A stretch of 64,000 nt of DNA from Pseudomonadales bacterium (lineage in GTDB: Bacteria > Pseudomonadota > Gammaproteobacteria > Pseudomonadales > IMCC2047). The stretch spans positions 1 through 64,000 of the forward strand of contig JACKNY010000002.1 in assembly GCA_024234615.1 (NCBI GenBank). The letters are read 5' to 3'. Shown here in pieces: positions 23,336 to 33,016 of the stretch; the stretch's first letter is position 1, and each line of letters begins with the position of its first letter. Below the pieces are notes generated by a model, which worked only from the letters and a program-made list of their open reading frames with translations, did no database searches and had not been told where the DNA came from. The position numbers and the translations under genes were made by a program.

Positions 23336-24779
23336 AAAGAATAGCTATACGCTGTTAACAGGTTTCATTGGCATTTCGCTAATGGGTTGCGCGGTTGGGC
23401 CGAATTTCCAACCTCCAGCTGCCCCTGCAGTGGCTGATTACACGACAACACCCATACCGATGAACACAGCCTCGACTCCGACAGCGCTGGGTGAATCACA
23501 ACATATTGTCGAGGGCAAGCAAAGTGATCTGTATTGGTGGCGTGAGCTGGGCTCCACCAAACTGAATGCGCTCATCAATGAAGCTTTTGAAAGTAGTCCC
23601 ACCCTGAATGCAGCCGAGGCAACATTACGTCAGGCACAAGAGCTTTACGCAGCAAGATCCGGCGCTACGCGTTACCCGCAGGTTGAAGGCAGCCTGGGCA
23701 GTCAGCGTCAACGTTTTAACCCCGGCGTATTAGGACAACCCAGTGAGGCACGCGAATTCAGTATCTTCGACGCCGGTGTGGGTGTTCGATACACACTTGA
23801 TCTGGCCGGAGGCAACCGGCGTGCGTTAGAAGCCTTGGCCGCCCGAAGTGACTATCAACAATACCAATTACAAGGCGCGCGTTTGACATTGGCGGCAAAT
23901 ATCGTCATCACTGCCATTACTCAGACCAAGCTTTCAATGCAGATTAAAACGATTAAAAATACGCTGCGATCTCAGCAGGAACAATTAGACCTGACCCAGG
24001 AACGGGTTCGTCTTGGCCAGGCCGCACCAGACGATGTACTGGCTTTGCAAACTCAGTTGGAACAGACTCGCGCCAGCATACCGCTGCTACGCAATCAGCT
24101 CCAGCAAAACGAGCATCTTCTGGCCGTTTTGGTGGGACGGGCGCCGGCAGCAACCGGATTGCCGTCCTTCACCCTGGAGGATTTCATCCTACCATCTGAT
24201 TTGCCACTGGTTGTCCCGTCCGAGTTGGTACGCACAAGGCCGGATATCTTGGGTGCTGAAGCATTGTTGCATGTCGCCAATGCAGAATACGCCGTGGCGA
24301 TCTCAACGTTATATCCTCAACTCAATCTCAGTGCCGAACTAGGATCGCAGGCTCTAACCACCGGTGCGTTATTCGGCAGCGACTCTGCAATCTGGAACCT
24401 GGTGAGTCAATTGATACAGCCCTTGTTCAATCCAGGTTTGCCGGCTGAAAAGCGAGCCGCTTTGGCCGCTTTTGATGCAGCGGCGGCAAACTATCGGGTC
24501 GTTGTGCTGGATTCGCTGCGTAATGTGGCCGATGTATTACGTGCGCTTGAAAATGATTCCGAAAGACTCGTGGCACTCGCTGCTGCAGACGCCAGTGCAC
24601 AAAAATCTCTACACTCAACTCAACGTCGATATGCACTCGGCGCGGCCAGTTATTCTGATGTGCTTATTGCACAACAGCAATCGCAACAGACACAATTTGA
24701 CGCCATAGAGGCTCAAGCTAAGCGCCTGACGAATAGCGTTGCCTTTTATCAGGCAATGGGGAGTGGTCAGATCAATTAG
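23322..24779 (+). CDS. outer-membrane efflux lipoprotein, NodT/OprM family
   Basis: 485 residues. Lipoprotein signal with lipobox LMGC (Cys about 23), then two repeats of the outer-membrane-factor fold (about 70-260 and 280-475), with the usual RPDILGAEALLHVANAEYAVA and TQRRYALGAASYSDVLIAQQ elements. It would form the trimeric exit duct for the ABC pump in this operon. It overlaps the haem-protein gene by 14 bp. Confidence 0.92.
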   Translation: MNNNKKNSYTLLTGFIGISLMGCAVGPNFQPPAAPAVADYTTTPIPMNTASTPTALGESQHIVEGKQSDLYWWRELGSTKLNALINEAFESSPTLNAAEATLRQAQELYAARSGATRYPQVEGSLGSQRQRFNPGVLGQPSEAREFSIFDAGVGVRYTLDLAGGNRRALEALAARSDYQQYQLQGARLTLAANIVITAITQTKLSMQIKTIKNTLRSQQEQLDLTQERVRLGQAAPDDVLALQTQLEQTRASIPLLRNQLQQNEHLLAVLVGRAPAATGLPSFTLEDFILPSDLPLVVPSELVRTRPDILGAEALLHVANAEYAVAISTLYPQLNLSAELGSQALTTGALFGSDSAIWNLVSQLIQPLFNPGLPAEKRAALAAFDAAAANYRVVVLDSLRNVADVLRALENDSERLVALAAADASAQKSLHSTQRRYALGAASYSDVLIAQQQSQQTQFDAIEAQAKRLTNSVAFYQAMGSGQIN

Positions 24780-24982
24780 AAAAGCGTAACGCATATCCGA
24801 AACTATGGTTGAACAATCTTTACTTGGAGTGCGTTCCGGAGGAAACTTCAAACACCAACACTTTATGGGTTTACATGATGCCGGTAAGTTGCAGATTGCC
24901 AGTATGTTTAGTTATATCAGGATTGTCATTTCAATCACTAAAATTGATCGTATCACCGAATGAATTATTGAGGAGTCATCAA

Positions 24983-25561
24983 ATGCACAAGTTTGCCAAC
25001 CTAATTAAACTCTACTCGCCAAGGCTATTCACTTGTCTGTTAATTGGATTATTTCTTAGTGGCTGCGCGACCATCAAGTCCGGTTCCCATCAGGATGAAT
25101 CTGTATCCTTTACGGACTATCGAACCTTCAGCTGGATTGCTGATAATCCCTTGATTCTTGGGGTTGGTGAGTCATCTTCTGTCAGTCCTCTTACCCTCCG
25201 AAAAATATCCGAAGCGATTAAGAACGAATTGATCGTTAAGGGCTTTGTCTTTACCGAGAATCAGCACGCAGCTGATTTTGTCCTGTCTTTCACGGTTGGA
25301 ACGCGAGAAAAGATCAATGCTTCCTCCTATCCAAGTCCTTACAGCGGTGCATGGGGTTGGCATTACTACGAAACGGATGTTGTGCATCGCACGTACACAG
25401 AAGGCACATTGAGTGTGGACATTTTCGATGGTAAAACCAAGCAACCGGTATGGCACGGTTGGGCTACTAAAATAATTCTCACACCCGACCGAGAAGACCC
25501 ATCAGCATTAATTAAGGAAGCAGTTACCGCTATATTCAACAAATTTGATGAAGCAAAATAA
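24983..25561 (+). CDS. DUF4136 lipoprotein
   Basis: 192 residues from the ATG at 24983, which has AGGAG eight bases upstream. Signal peptide and lipobox (LFLSGCATI, Cys about 25) precede a DUF4136-like domain: FTDYRTFSWI near the start, ADFVLSFTVGTREK in the middle and GTLSVDIFDGKTKQPVWHGWA near the end. Probably anchored to the outer membrane; the molecular function of this family is unknown. Confidence 0.82.
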   Translation: MHKFANLIKLYSPRLFTCLLIGLFLSGCATIKSGSHQDESVSFTDYRTFSWIADNPLILGVGESSSVSPLTLRKISEAIKNELIVKGFVFTENQHAADFVLSFTVGTREKINASSYPSPYSGAWGWHYYETDVVHRTYTEGTLSVDIFDGKTKQPVWHGWATKIILTPDREDPSALIKEAVTAIFNKFDEAK

Positions 25562-25574
25562 TTATGATGGTTCG

Positions 25575-25778
25575 TTATATTAATACCGTGGGAAGGTGTA
25601 CTGCTTCACAATATTGCACCATGGCGATGATACTGATAGGTTGATTGGCCAGATACGCCAACATGTTTTTGGCCTTGATAGCCTTATTAACCAGCGGCTT
25701 TTGGTGACGACCGTTGATAATACACACCTGTACAATACGTTTTGCTAGATCGATACCTATTGTGTTTAGATTACGCAT
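25575..25778 (-). pseudogene. IS110-family transposase fragment
   Basis: The first 55 or so residues (MRNLNTIGIDLAKRIVQVC...PLVNKAIKAKNMLAYLANQP) match the RuvC-like N-terminus of IS110 transposases, with the first catalytic Asp in GIDLAK. The sequence then degenerates and stops; the remaining 250 or more residues are absent. Confidence 0.8.
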
Positions 25779-25864
25779 GACTCCTCCTGCTTCTAAATTG
25801 GATATAGACCAATCACAATTTTGGCACAATGATGGGCCCCAAGATATTGAATTAAAGAGTTAAA

Positions 25865-25941
25865 TGGCGGACCGGACGGGGCTCGAACCCGCGACCTCCG
25901 GCGTGACAGGCCGGCATTCTAACCAGCTGAACTACCGGTCC
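25865..25941 (-). tRNA. tRNA-Asp (GTC)
   Basis: Acceptor arms GGACCGG and CCGGTCC, anticodon loop CTGTCAC with GTC, T-arm GGTTCGAGCC, discriminator G and encoded CCA. It lies 16 bp upstream of the next tRNA's 3' neighbour and is probably cotranscribed with it. Confidence 0.97.
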
Positions 25942-25957
25942 GCACTTAACTTTAAAA

Positions 25958-26033
25958 TGGTGGGTGGTGACGGGATCGAACCGCCGACCCTCTGCTTGTA
26001 AGGCAGATGCTCTCCCAGCTGAGCTAACCACCC
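25958..26033 (-). tRNA. tRNA-Val (TAC)
   Basis: Acceptor arm GGGTGGT pairing with ACCACCC, D-arm AGCTCAGCTGGGAGAGC, anticodon loop CTTACAA with TAC, T-arm GGTTCGATCC and encoded CCA. It is first of the tRNA-Val/tRNA-Asp pair. Confidence 0.97.
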
Positions 26034-26242
26034 AATCGGCTGAGAGTGCGCATTTTATAGAAATCGGTAGCTAAGTCAAACATTTATAATAAAAAAGTAA
26101 GGCTGCTCAGAAATAAAGTTTTAGTGTTATAAATTTGCAAAAAATTTACTTTTTTAACTACCGTGATTAGCTTTTAAGAATCACTATCAAAAGCGTTCGG
26201 TGCTAAAATGTAAAGCCCTTAATCCGCCTATTAAAAGTAATC

Positions 26243-26605
26243 ATGCCAATGGAAATATATAAAGAGTTTACCTTTGAGGCTGCTCATCACTTACCAAATG
26301 TACCAGAGCAACACAAATGCCGTAGATTACATGGGCATTCGTTTAAAGCCATCATCTTTGTGAGTGGTAAAGTTGGAGAAAGCTCTGGTTGGGTAATGGA
26401 TTTTACAGATATCAAACGAGCTTTCGATCCTCTCTATGTGATGCTAGATCACCACTACTTGAACGAGATCGAGGGTCTTGAAAACCCCACCAGTGAGAAT
26501 TTGGCAATGTGGATTTGGCACCGATTGAAGCCTCATTTACCAGAACTAAGCAAAGTTACCATTCAAGAGACCTGCACCAGTGGTTGTAGCTTTTCCGGAA
26601 ATTAG
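26243..26605 (+). CDS. queD: 6-carboxytetrahydropterin synthase QueD
   Basis: 120 residues. Converts dihydroneopterin triphosphate to 6-carboxytetrahydropterin in the queuosine/7-deazaguanine pathway. The zinc-binding His residues are seen in FEAAHHL and LHGHSF, the catalytic Cys26 in HKCRRLHGH, and the substrate-binding Glu near the end in IQETCTSG. Length is normal. Monocistronic, with a strong terminator right behind it. Confidence 0.93.
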   Translation: MPMEIYKEFTFEAAHHLPNVPEQHKCRRLHGHSFKAIIFVSGKVGESSGWVMDFTDIKRAFDPLYVMLDHHYLNEIEGLENPTSENLAMWIWHRLKPHLPELSKVTIQETCTSGCSFSGN

Positions 26606-26621
26606 AAATCCCGCTATAAAC

Positions 26622-26651
26622 AAATAAGGCCGGTAGTTACCGGCCTTATTT
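26622..26651 (+). terminator. terminator after queD
   Basis: A perfect 14-bp stem (AAATAAGGCCGGTA at 26622-26635 with 26638-26651) and a 2-base loop, ending in a T-rich stretch. Confidence 0.85.
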
Positions 26652-26662
26652 GTTTCCATCTT

Positions 26663-27293
26663 TGTCTCGTCCTGAAATGTGTTTACACATTGAGGACTTT
26701 AATATGACTAATACTCCCCCTTCCGGTCGAAAACGCACTCAGCGTGATTATAATCTGGGCTTTAAATTGGCGGTGGTTGAGCAGATAGAAAAAGGCGAAA
26801 TGACCTATAAACAGGCTCAGAAGGCCTACGGTATCCAGGGGCGGAGCACGGTACTGGTTTGGCTTAGAAAACATGGTAAATTAGATTGGTCAATCCCCAC
26901 TGAGTTACCCATGAGCCAATCCAAAGAAACTCCCGCACAACAAATCAAACGCCTGGAAAAAGAACTGGAAGATGAGCGCCTTCGTATCCTTGTTCTTGAG
27001 GGTATGGTGGATATTAAGCATCATATTCAGCCTTCGATGACGGATGGTTATGATTGTTATCAGAATGCATTGGCTGAACGCGTCAACGGCATTTTAAAAC
27101 AGGAGTTTTTACTTTATCGCTGTAAAACGTTTGAAGATCTAAGGGTGTTAGTGGCAGAATCCATCGACACCTATAATCGATTGAGGCCGCACTTGAGCCT
27201 TGGCATGAAAACACCAGAAGAAGTGCATAAAAAAGCCGGTTGCGAATGGCAACCGGCTTAATCAAAACCGTCAACGTATTTTAGGACGGGACA
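26663..27293 (+). mobile_element. internally deleted IS3-family element, 631 bp
   Basis: Terminal inverted repeats begin TGTCTCGTCCTGAAAT on the left and TGTCCCGTCCTAAAAT on the right (reverse strand). Inside is a fused remnant of orfA and orfB in a single frame. No clear target duplication is visible. With both ends present but the catalytic core lost, it could only move with help from a full copy. Confidence 0.85.
26704..27261 (+). pseudogene. IS3 transposase, orfA fused to the end of orfB
   Basis: Residues 1-105 are an orfA-type HTH and leucine-zipper protein (YNLGFKLAVVEQIEKGEMTY, later a KRLEKELEDERLR coiled coil). From about residue 115 the frame continues as the last quarter of orfB (SMTDGYDCYQNALAERVNG ... 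YNRLRPHLSLGMKTPEE). The DDE domain keeps only its final Glu region, so it is catalytically dead. The fusion is in frame, so a stable protein could act as a dominant inhibitor. Confidence 0.85.
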
Positions 27294-27299
27294 CTAATT

Positions 27300-28637
27300 C
27301 TAACTGAGCCCTCTTTCCAACGATTTTGCCCGATCCCTTTCTCCTTTCACATAGCGGAGCCATTGCCGGGCGATTTTTTCGCTTCTTTTATCTTTTTTCG
27401 CCACTTCGAAAGCTTTTATGGCATCGTCATACTTATTTAAATTAAAGAGCGCCATACCCAACACAACATTAGCCGTGTCAGGACGTTTTAATTTGCCCTT
27501 ATCGAAAGCTTTATTTACCGCGTCCGCCGCTTTATTCCAATCTTCTATATTGAGATAAGACTGCGCTAAAGACGCATAGATATCACCAGTATCAGATAAT
27601 TTTGCCGCCGACTCGAATGCCGGAATCGCTTTTTTATCTTCCTTCGCTAAAGTCCAAGCATTACCCAGTAATTTATAGTTGCGATCAGTTTTTTCAACGA
27701 TCTTCTCTTTCATGCCACTATCCAGTATGACCGCGGCACGATAGGGTCGATCATTCTGCATCAAAAATTGTGCATAGGTTACCAGTTCAGCATTTTTGGT
27801 AAGCAATTTGGCATCATTCATTGCCGCGACAGTTGAGTACTGATTAAACTCCTGCTTCAACTCTCCATACATGGCCGCCAATTGCGAGAAATATTCCTTC
27901 TTGGGATACTCATGCGTGAGTGTTCTTAGAATTTCGAAGGTTTTTTTATAATCTTCTTTTTCGTAGTACATTGCACGCAGCAATAGATACCAGTTTTCCT
28001 TAACTTCTTTTTCCCGTTCTCGCGCAATCTCTACCGCTTTCTCTACCGCAGGAATTGCCTTATTAAAGTCCTTAAGCTGGTAATAACCTTGCCCCAGCAA
28101 TATATACGCATTAGCGCCGGGATTTTCCGCAACTTTAAACCACTTCTCTAGAGTTTGAACCGCTTTACGGTAATCCTCCTGGACGAAATAAATCTGAGAG
28201 AGACTGTATAATGTTCCTACGCCCAAAGCCTCGGGTAAATCCGGTTGCTTAAGCACATTTTCGTAAGCTTCAATCGTTTTAAGATAGTTTTCCTGAGAAT
28301 AATAGATAAACGCGTAAAAATTCCATAGCATGGCGCGCTCGTAACTATTGTACTTGTCGTATTTTTTAGGTTCGCGCAGTTCATTAAGGATATTTATAGC
28401 ACCGGCATTATCGCCAGCTTCATTCGCCGCCTGCGCTTCTTGCAACTTCTCATGAAGTTTAAGGTTTAACGTAGGTGTTTTTCGTGTTTTTCGATCCGCA
28501 TATTGTGACTTTTCGTCATCTGCAAAAACTTTCCCGAAACCCATTTGACCAGCAATTGGTGCAATCAGCACCATCGCCGCCACACCCCCTGCCGTCGCAG
28601 TCAGCATTTTTCTTAAAAAAGTTGTCGCTAAAGCCAT
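27300..28637 (-). CDS. TPR protein of the TonB2 cluster
   Basis: 445 residues. An N-terminal signal or anchor segment (about 8-35) is followed by about ten tetratricopeptide repeats from residue 55 to 430 (for example AYILLGQGYYQLKDFNKAIPA and ASLAQSYLNIEDWNKAADAV). Located 74 bp behind tonB. Periplasmic TPR proteins in this position accompany TonB2 systems in Vibrio and Alteromonadales-type bacteria and support TonB-dependent uptake. Last gene of the operon. Confidence 0.88.
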   Translation of the reverse strand: MALATTFLRKMLTATAGGVAAMVLIAPIAGQMGFGKVFADDEKSQYADRKTRKTPTLNLKLHEKLQEAQAANEAGDNAGAINILNELREPKKYDKYNSYERAMLWNFYAFIYYSQENYLKTIEAYENVLKQPDLPEALGVGTLYSLSQIYFVQEDYRKAVQTLEKWFKVAENPGANAYILLGQGYYQLKDFNKAIPAVEKAVEIAREREKEVKENWYLLLRAMYYEKEDYKKTFEILRTLTHEYPKKEYFSQLAAMYGELKQEFNQYSTVAAMNDAKLLTKNAELVTYAQFLMQNDRPYRAAVILDSGMKEKIVEKTDRNYKLLGNAWTLAKEDKKAIPAFESAAKLSDTGDIYASLAQSYLNIEDWNKAADAVNKAFDKGKLKRPDTANVVLGMALFNLNKYDDAIKAFEVAKKDKRSEKIARQWLRYVKGERDRAKSLERGLS

Positions 28638-28711
28638 AATTCTATTTCCGCTTTAAGAATCGCTATACATAGCTCATCTGAGTAATTAGCTGATCATTCA
28701 TAGAAGATTTG

Positions 28712-29338
28712 CTACTTATCAATTTTGAACGTAATTTTGTTTTGTACACCAGCCACATCAACTGGTTCGCCATCAATAATTTTCGGTTTATATTTAAATT
28801 TTAGTGCGGCTTTTATTGCAGCAGAATTGAATATCGTGGTAGGGCTGCCACTATCGCTGAAAGCCTCTACTACAAAAGGATCTGCCACAGTACCTAACTT
28901 AGTTACGGTAAACTCAACAATAACGTACCCTTCTATACCGCGTGATAAAGCACGGCTAGGATAAATAGGCGCCACTTTAACGATTGGTAAATATTCGCCA
29001 TCGCTTGCTCCGAGACCAATACCACCTAGATTAATATTGGCATTAACCTTGACCGGGGCCATCGATATACCGCCAGCATCCGGTGCCGACATATCTACTG
29101 GTGGCGGTGCAAGATCTGGTGGTGGCTGCTCAGGCTCTTCTGGCTTTTCAGGCTTTTTCTCTTCCTGAATTACTTCAAGTTCCCGTTCAGGCATGTGTAT
29201 ATCTGCGATTTTTCTTGTTTCACCCTTTTCCACTGGGCCTGTGCCCATGGCAATTAAGGCTTGCATAAGAAAAAATAGCGCCAGCGTTGTAACCGCTGCA
29301 AGCAGAATCGCTACGGGGTATTTAATTGCTGAACCCAT
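28712..29338 (-). CDS. tonB: energy transducer TonB (TonB2 type)
   Basis: 208 residues. A single N-terminal membrane anchor (about 8-30), a short Lys/Glu/Pro-rich spacer (KKPEKPEEPEQPPP) and the C-terminal TonB domain (about 125-205; IYPSRALSRGIEGYVIVEF). It is short, as expected for TonB2. It transmits proton-motive force from ExbBD to outer-membrane receptors. 15 bp behind exbD. Confidence 0.93.
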   Translation of the reverse strand: MGSAIKYPVAILLAAVTTLALFFLMQALIAMGTGPVEKGETRKIADIHMPERELEVIQEEKKPEKPEEPEQPPPDLAPPPVDMSAPDAGGISMAPVKVNANINLGGIGLGASDGEYLPIVKVAPIYPSRALSRGIEGYVIVEFTVTKLGTVADPFVVEAFSDSGSPTTIFNSAAIKAALKFKYKPKIIDGEPVDVAGVQNKITFKIDK

Positions 29339-29353
29339 AAAGCTCTCCTGAAA

Positions 29354-29752
29354 TTACTCTTCTGTCGCTAGCGATACGTCATAAACACCAGCTTCTCGGG
29401 CCGCATCCATTACCTTAATAACGGTTTCGGCAGTTGCTTTTTCATCGGCCTGAATCACGACTGCTCCTTCAGGATTTTCCGCACGCAACCTTTCAATGTT
29501 TGAACGTACCGCTCGCACATCAATTCGGCGCTTATCAATCCAGATCTCGCTATTAGCATTAACCGCAACGAGAATACTCGCATTTTTTTTAGACTCTGCG
29601 GTTAAGGCGTCTGGCCTATTCACTTCTATCCCAGTCTCCTTAATAAAGGAGGCTGTGACGATAAAAAAGATCAGCATGATAAACACAACGTCCAACATGG
29701 GCGTTAGATCAATTGACTGTTCTTCTTCAGCTCTTGCACTATGTCTACGCAT
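29354..29752 (-). CDS. exbD: biopolymer transport protein ExbD
   Basis: 132 residues. A membrane helix at about 18-40 carries the proton-handling Asp (SIDLTPMLDVVFIMLIFF), and the periplasmic domain is about 45-130. It partners the ExbB proteins upstream, forming the stator-like proton channel. 10-bp gap to exbB. Confidence 0.94.
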   Translation of the reverse strand: MRRHSARAEEEQSIDLTPMLDVVFIMLIFFIVTASFIKETGIEVNRPDALTAESKKNASILVAVNANSEIWIDKRRIDVRAVRSNIERLRAENPEGAVVIQADEKATAETVIKVMDAAREAGVYDVSLATEE

Positions 29753-29762
29753 TCGTCTGCTC

Positions 29763-30290
29763 TCAATGCTCTATGGTGAGTTGATCTTGAATCAGTTCTT
29801 TTTCACGTTCTGCTTTTCGCGCCAGCCAGGTAGATGCAAAAACTCCTGACAGCGCGGCGACCATGCCCGCCATTGTTGGAATTGTTGCTTTCGAAACCCC
29901 ACTTGCCATTGAACGCGCATCTCCGCCCCCGGTAATTGCCAGGATATTAAATACCTCGATCATACCTGTCACAGTACCTAACAGTCCCAGCAAAGGACAC
30001 AGAGTCACCATTGTTTTAATCAGCCGAAGATTCTGATCGACCTGTAAATTAACTCGGGAAATGATTGCTTCACGAATTCGGTGAGCACGCCATGATTTGA
30101 TATCCTCTCGGGTATTCCAATCATTAACAACGTGCTGTACGAGCTTTCGATGGCTGGCACCGAAGTACCAGACCCGCTCGAACACCAAGCTCCACATGGC
30201 TAAAAGCAACAAAGCAATAAACCAGAGTACAGGGCCCCCTGTATCCATAAAGGAAGTGAGGGCATCGTATATGTCATAAAACCAAAACAT
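29763..30290 (-). CDS. exbB: biopolymer transport protein ExbB (short form)
   Basis: 175 residues with three membrane helices (about 18-38, 95-115 and 130-155) and the MotA/TolQ/ExbB core LCPLLGLLGTVTGMIEVF. Forms the pentameric channel with ExbD. Confidence 0.94.
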   Translation of the reverse strand: MFWFYDIYDALTSFMDTGGPVLWFIALLLLAMWSLVFERVWYFGASHRKLVQHVVNDWNTREDIKSWRAHRIREAIISRVNLQVDQNLRLIKTMVTLCPLLGLLGTVTGMIEVFNILAITGGGDARSMASGVSKATIPTMAGMVAALSGVFASTWLARKAEREKELIQDQLTIEH

Positions 30291-30321
30291 AGTTTGATTC
30301 CTAAGTTTATTGGTTAACTAG

Positions 30322-31713
30322 CTAGCTATTTTGCTCAGATTGTTCCGCAATAATACCCGCTGATTGCTCTTCCATAATGTGGATAATTTTCTTGCTGCGA
30401 CCGCTTACCAGTGCATGCAAAAAGACAGTAGGAATCGCAACACACAGACCTAACACAGTGGTTACCAAGGCGCTTGAAATTCCTCCAGCCATCGCTTTCG
30501 GATCACCAGTACCAAAAATTGTCAGCGCCTGGAAGGTCAGAATCATACCGGTCACCGTTCCCAGCAGACCCAAAAGCGGGGCGACCATCGAGGTGATTTT
30601 GATGAAACCAATCCATTTTTCGAGAGCAGGTGTTTCTTTCAGTACTGCCTCGTGCAGCTTTAATTCAAGCGTTTCAGTATCTGCGCCAGCATTTTGTTGG
30701 TTTACTGCCAACACACGACCCAGCGGGTTGTTGGTATTAGGCTGAGATATATTCTTCAGCTGTGAGTTCACTTTCGCACCGACAGCGCTCAAGGCCAGCA
30801 GACGCCAGAAAGAAATTAACAACGCAATAATACCAATGACGATAATGATATAACCCACTTCGCGACCCTGATGAATTCGCTCAATCAGGTCAGGGCTATC
30901 AATCAACGCCGCTAAGTAGGAACCACCAGAGGGGCCAGTTGGGTCAACCCCAAATTGCGTAAAACCAGTCGTTGCATTCTGTAATTTTTCGGCATTTGAA
31001 GTGTAACGCCCCGCAGGTTGACGCGCTAACACGAGAAGTGTCTCAGTATCTTTATCGTACTGTAGGTAGTTACCATCAGATACAATATTGTAGGCTCCTA
31101 CGCGTATGACCTCTTTCTCTTGTCGGTCGCCCTGAGGAGAAACGACAGTGGTTGTATATCTTGCTACGCGGCCCGTTTCCGTCATTTCTTGCTGGAGCAA
31201 ATACCATACGCGTTCTAACTCTTCGATGGTAGCAAGCTGGGTATTACTACCCATCTTTTTGATCAGCGCATCTAAAAACTCAGTACGGCCTGGATATTGG
31301 GCACTGACTAAAGAAGAATTCAGCGTTGAGCTTAAATCACCCGCAACACCCTGCACTGTACCAAATAATTCTTTAAGTACGCCCAAGCGCTCTGTTAGCT
31401 GCTGCTTTTTATTCTCTAATTTGATTTCATTGGCGGCATAGTCCGCTTCTAATTTTGCACTTCTTGCTTCTTCTTGTGCACGAATTTTCTTTGCTTGCGC
31501 CAACAGGTTCGCCTGCTCTTGTTTCTCACGTGCAAATTTCGCTTCCCGCGCATTCTGCTCTTTATTATCCTGAGCTGTACCCTGCTTTACTCGATTTAAT
31601 AGTTCATCCAGGGTAACTGCATCATTTGCATAACTGCTAGAAGACAAGGTCAGTCCAAAAGTTAACCCACATACTAGGCTAAGCAGGGTGCCTTTTCGCA
31701 TAAACTTAATCAT
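30322..31713 (-). CDS. ttpC: TtpC-like MotA/TolQ/ExbB protein with periplasmic domain
   Basis: 463 residues, far longer than plain ExbB. Signal peptide (about 1-29), a long coiled coil (about 45-120, Lys/Glu/Gln-rich), a periplasmic domain, then a three-helix ExbB core at about 285-445 with LGLLGTVTGMILTFQAL. In Vibrio, TtpC is the fourth essential part of the TonB2 system. It overlaps the DUF3450 gene by 4 bp. Confidence 0.92.
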   Translation of the reverse strand: MIKFMRKGTLLSLVCGLTFGLTLSSSSYANDAVTLDELLNRVKQGTAQDNKEQNAREAKFAREKQEQANLLAQAKKIRAQEEARSAKLEADYAANEIKLENKKQQLTERLGVLKELFGTVQGVAGDLSSTLNSSLVSAQYPGRTEFLDALIKKMGSNTQLATIEELERVWYLLQQEMTETGRVARYTTTVVSPQGDRQEKEVIRVGAYNIVSDGNYLQYDKDTETLLVLARQPAGRYTSNAEKLQNATTGFTQFGVDPTGPSGGSYLAALIDSPDLIERIHQGREVGYIIIVIGIIALLISFWRLLALSAVGAKVNSQLKNISQPNTNNPLGRVLAVNQQNAGADTETLELKLHEAVLKETPALEKWIGFIKITSMVAPLLGLLGTVTGMILTFQALTIFGTGDPKAMAGGISSALVTTVLGLCVAIPTVFLHALVSGRSKKIIHIMEEQSAGIIAEQSEQNS

Positions 31714-32495
31714 TGGGCATTCTCCGGAGCGGCAATTGGTAACATCATAATATCGATAGTGGCCTGCTTATTCGCAATTCGAATTCCTTCACGAACAGGG
31801 TTACGGTAAGAAGCATCCAGTTCGACCCATTTACGCTCATTATTATTCCAAGCCAGCGAAGTTTTTCCATCTTTTGACTGAGCCACCAACGCGATTCTTC
31901 CTACTCGCAACACATTCACAATGACTTCGTTGCCATCAATCGACACGGTATCTGAATAAGAATCAATTTTGCGCCCGTACTCATTCTCGATCTGATAACC
32001 TTCCAATACTTGACGGAACTTCTCGGAATCAGGGATATCGGGATTGTCCAGAGCATCCTTAATAAACTGTATACGATCTTCACGCTCACTTTGGTGGAAA
32101 GGGACATCAAGACTGACAAACTGATCCAGGCCATCAACCATTCTGTGCATCAGCGGCGTAATTTGACGCTTAATCACAGTGGCTTGCTGGATTGACCCCT
32201 CAAGCTCTTGCAGCCGATTTTCCTGCGCGGCTATTTGCTTTTCCAATTGACTGTTATAAACACGCAGGCCATCAATTATCTTATTAACAGCTTTATACTC
32301 GTCTAACAACGTCAATCGTTGATCATTGAGCTTATCAACCCTTGCCTGCGATTCCTGCGCTTTTTTTGTCCTGTCTTTATTAATTTTGTGGATTTCATCA
32401 AGCTGGTCAGCATAGCTGCTGCCAACAACGCCCAACGAAAAAACAACGGCAGCAAGCACCGAGGTCAATACGGTTTTCAAAGGATGACTATTCAT
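31710..32495 (-). CDS. DUF3450 periplasmic protein of the TonB2 operon
   Basis: 261 residues. Signal peptide (about 1-29, ending SSYA), a coiled coil at about 30-105 (VDKLNDQRLTLLDEYKAVNK) and a globular C-terminal half (GKTSLAWNNNERKWVELDAS). It is the first gene of the six-gene operon, coupled to ttpC by ATGA. Probably a periplasmic partner of TtpC. Confidence 0.9.
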   Translation of the reverse strand: MNSHPLKTVLTSVLAAVVFSLGVVGSSYADQLDEIHKINKDRTKKAQESQARVDKLNDQRLTLLDEYKAVNKIIDGLRVYNSQLEKQIAAQENRLQELEGSIQQATVIKRQITPLMHRMVDGLDQFVSLDVPFHQSEREDRIQFIKDALDNPDIPDSEKFRQVLEGYQIENEYGRKIDSYSDTVSIDGNEVIVNVLRVGRIALVAQSKDGKTSLAWNNNERKWVELDASYRNPVREGIRIANKQATIDIMMLPIAAPENAQ

Positions 32496-33016
32496 ACACC
32501 TTTCCTATTTGCGTTCACTTAAGCTTATATAAATTGAAGATAAAACAATGGGTCATTGCACACAGTGATTTATTGTCATTACAACAACTGAACATAATGC
32601 AAAGAATCAATCATCAGGATTAACTCATTCCACTTCGTTTCTTTTTATAATATATTTTTTATTTAAACAGCCAATGATATAAACACTAACCACTAGCAGA
32701 GGCAGGCCATATTCATTTAGTTGTATATATTGGAGGCGTACTCCGTGCCCCTCTATGCGACGTAATTAAACACTATCGCTTACCCGCTTTGCAACTAATA
32801 ATTCATCAAACCTTCCTCAATTAATGGCCTGGTGTGATATAAATCACCCAATTTAGGCCGTACAATTCGAGCCAGTGGAAATCTCATTGACTCGATGAAT
32901 ATTCGATATTCATCTGAACCATGATATTGATATTTAATCACCCATGCCCAGTTGCTATTATTCATTCTGCCAATCGCGCTACTCCTTAGTGCAACGCAAG
33001 ATTGAGGACTTAAATA
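32496..33016. other. intergenic, divergent promoters of TonB2 operon and aceB
   Basis: AT-rich, 521 bp. It must carry the promoters of both operons. I looked for a Fur box (GATAATGATAATCATTATC-like) ahead of the TonB2 genes and found none convincing. An 81-residue minus-strand frame at 32795-33040 overlaps the aceB start and is probably chance. Confidence 0.5.

Noticed and set aside
32496..33016. Fur box controlling the TonB2 operon
   Set aside because: No stretch matched the GATAAT-type hexamer array well enough to claim it.
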